Shown here piece by piece: positions 4,816 to 5,023 of a stretch of DNA of 5,023 nucleotides (the stretch's first letter is position 1; the number at the start of each line of letters is the position of its first letter). Made by a program: the position numbers and the translations under genes. The notes below the pieces were generated by a model. That model searched no databases, was not told the DNA's origin, and worked only from the letters and a program-made list of their open reading frames with translations. The DNA is from an uncultured Thermomicrobiales bacterium (lineage in GTDB: Bacteria; Chloroflexota; Chloroflexia; Thermomicrobiales; UBA6265): NCBI GenBank assembly GCA_902806355.1, contig CADCWI010000072.1:1-5023 (forward strand). The letters are read 5' to 3'.

Positions 4816-5023
4816 TCAGGCGGTGTCGCGCCCGCCCGTGAACCGGAACCGGAGATGGGTGACTCCGGCGACCTGCTTTCCGCCCGCGAATTCCAACTCC
4901 CGTGGCGATACCCCAAGGTCATCGAAGAGCCGGACGCCGCCGCCCAGGAACACGGGCACGAGGTGGATGTCGATCTCGTCGAGCAACCCCGCCCGGATGA
5001 ACTGCTGGCCGACACTCGCGCCG
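4816..5023 (-). CDS. DHFR / RibD C-terminal family protein (partial, N-terminus outside window)
   Basis: The C-terminal 68 residues of a second DHFR/RibD_C-family protein, ending at TGA (4816-4818). The visible part begins GASVGQQFIRAGLLDEIDIH, the GG/GA-x-x-GQQ-x-I-x-x-GLxDE block that follows the nucleotide-binding loop. It continues LVPVFLGGGVRLFDDLG, the canonical P-V-x-LGGGxRLF strand, and ends VTHLRFRFTGGRDTA. Families with this ending are usually about 180-215 aa, so roughly two thirds is missing. Enzyme class and substrate are as uncertain as for its neighbour; an NAD(P)H-dependent reductase role is inferred from the fold. Unlike the gene at 4041-4592 it keeps the GGG segment, so the two are divergent family members rather than a recent duplication. 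Confidence 0.88.
   Translation of the reverse strand, partial: GASVGQQFIRAGLLDEIDIHLVPVFLGGGVRLFDDLGVSPRELEFAGGKQVAGVTHLRFRFTGGRDTA

Noticed and set aside
4755..5015. Minus-strand 86-aa Ser/Arg-rich open frame at the right edge
   Set aside because: It is an out-of-frame shadow of the partial DHFR-like gene; the correct frame gives the canonical PVFLGGGVRLF segment and a stop at 4816.
1..5023. Mobile element, CRISPR, toxin-antitoxin, phage or RNA gene
   Set aside because: No transposase or integrase, no terminal repeats with target duplications, no repeat-spacer array, no tRNA/rRNA-like sequence, and all sizeable coding regions belong to ordinary housekeeping or accessory families.

Overview
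This window is ordinary chromosomal sequence from a high-GC bacterium. Codon third positions are strongly G/C, genes carry Shine-Dalgarno sites such as GGAGG, AAGGAG and AGGAG, and spacers are short. The gene mix (a DHFR/RibD-like reductase pair, AlkD, a small cupin and an AraC-controlled short-chain dehydrogenase) is typical of soil or environmental bacteria such as Chloroflexota (Thermomicrobia-like) or Actinomycetota. I cannot fix the phylum from the sequence. There is no sign of a mobile element, phage, CRISPR array, tRNA or rRNA.

Layout. (1) Positions 1-334, minus: the N-terminal half of a calcineurin-like metallophosphoesterase that runs off the left edge. (2) Positions 335-627: a non-coding divergent spacer with three abutting small hairpins. 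(3) Positions 628-1014, plus: a complete small cupin protein. (4) Positions 1015-1140: a convergent spacer with a strong 12-bp hairpin, probably a bidirectional terminator. (5) Positions 1141-1920, minus: a complete classical short-chain dehydrogenase/reductase (SDR). (6) Positions 1921-2054: a divergent promoter region. (7) Positions 2055-2975, plus: an AraC-family regulator with the PF06719-type N-terminal domain. (8) Positions 2976-3173: a convergent spacer with an imperfect hairpin. (9) Positions 3174-3902, minus: an AlkD-type DNA alkylation repair glycosylase. (10) Positions 4041-4592, minus: a complete DHFR/RibD-C-family reductase. (11) Positions 4816-5023, minus: the C-terminal 68 residues of a second DHFR/RibD-C-family protein that runs off the right edge.

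How the genes fit together. The clearest functional unit is the divergent SDR/AraC pair. Regulators of this AraC subfamily often sit beside and control the oxidoreductase they face (E. coli YqhC is the known precedent, acting on aldehyde reductases), so a carbonyl- or aldehyde-responsive switch is a reasonable inference. The right-hand part is a same-strand row of two DHFR-like reductases followed by AlkD. The gaps of 223 and 138 nt make a tight operon uncertain. I did not find a convincing undescribed system. The points most worth checking are the hairpin cluster ahead of the cupin gene, the two matching mini-hairpins flanking the cupin, and the His in place of the usual catalytic-tetrad Asn in the SDR.
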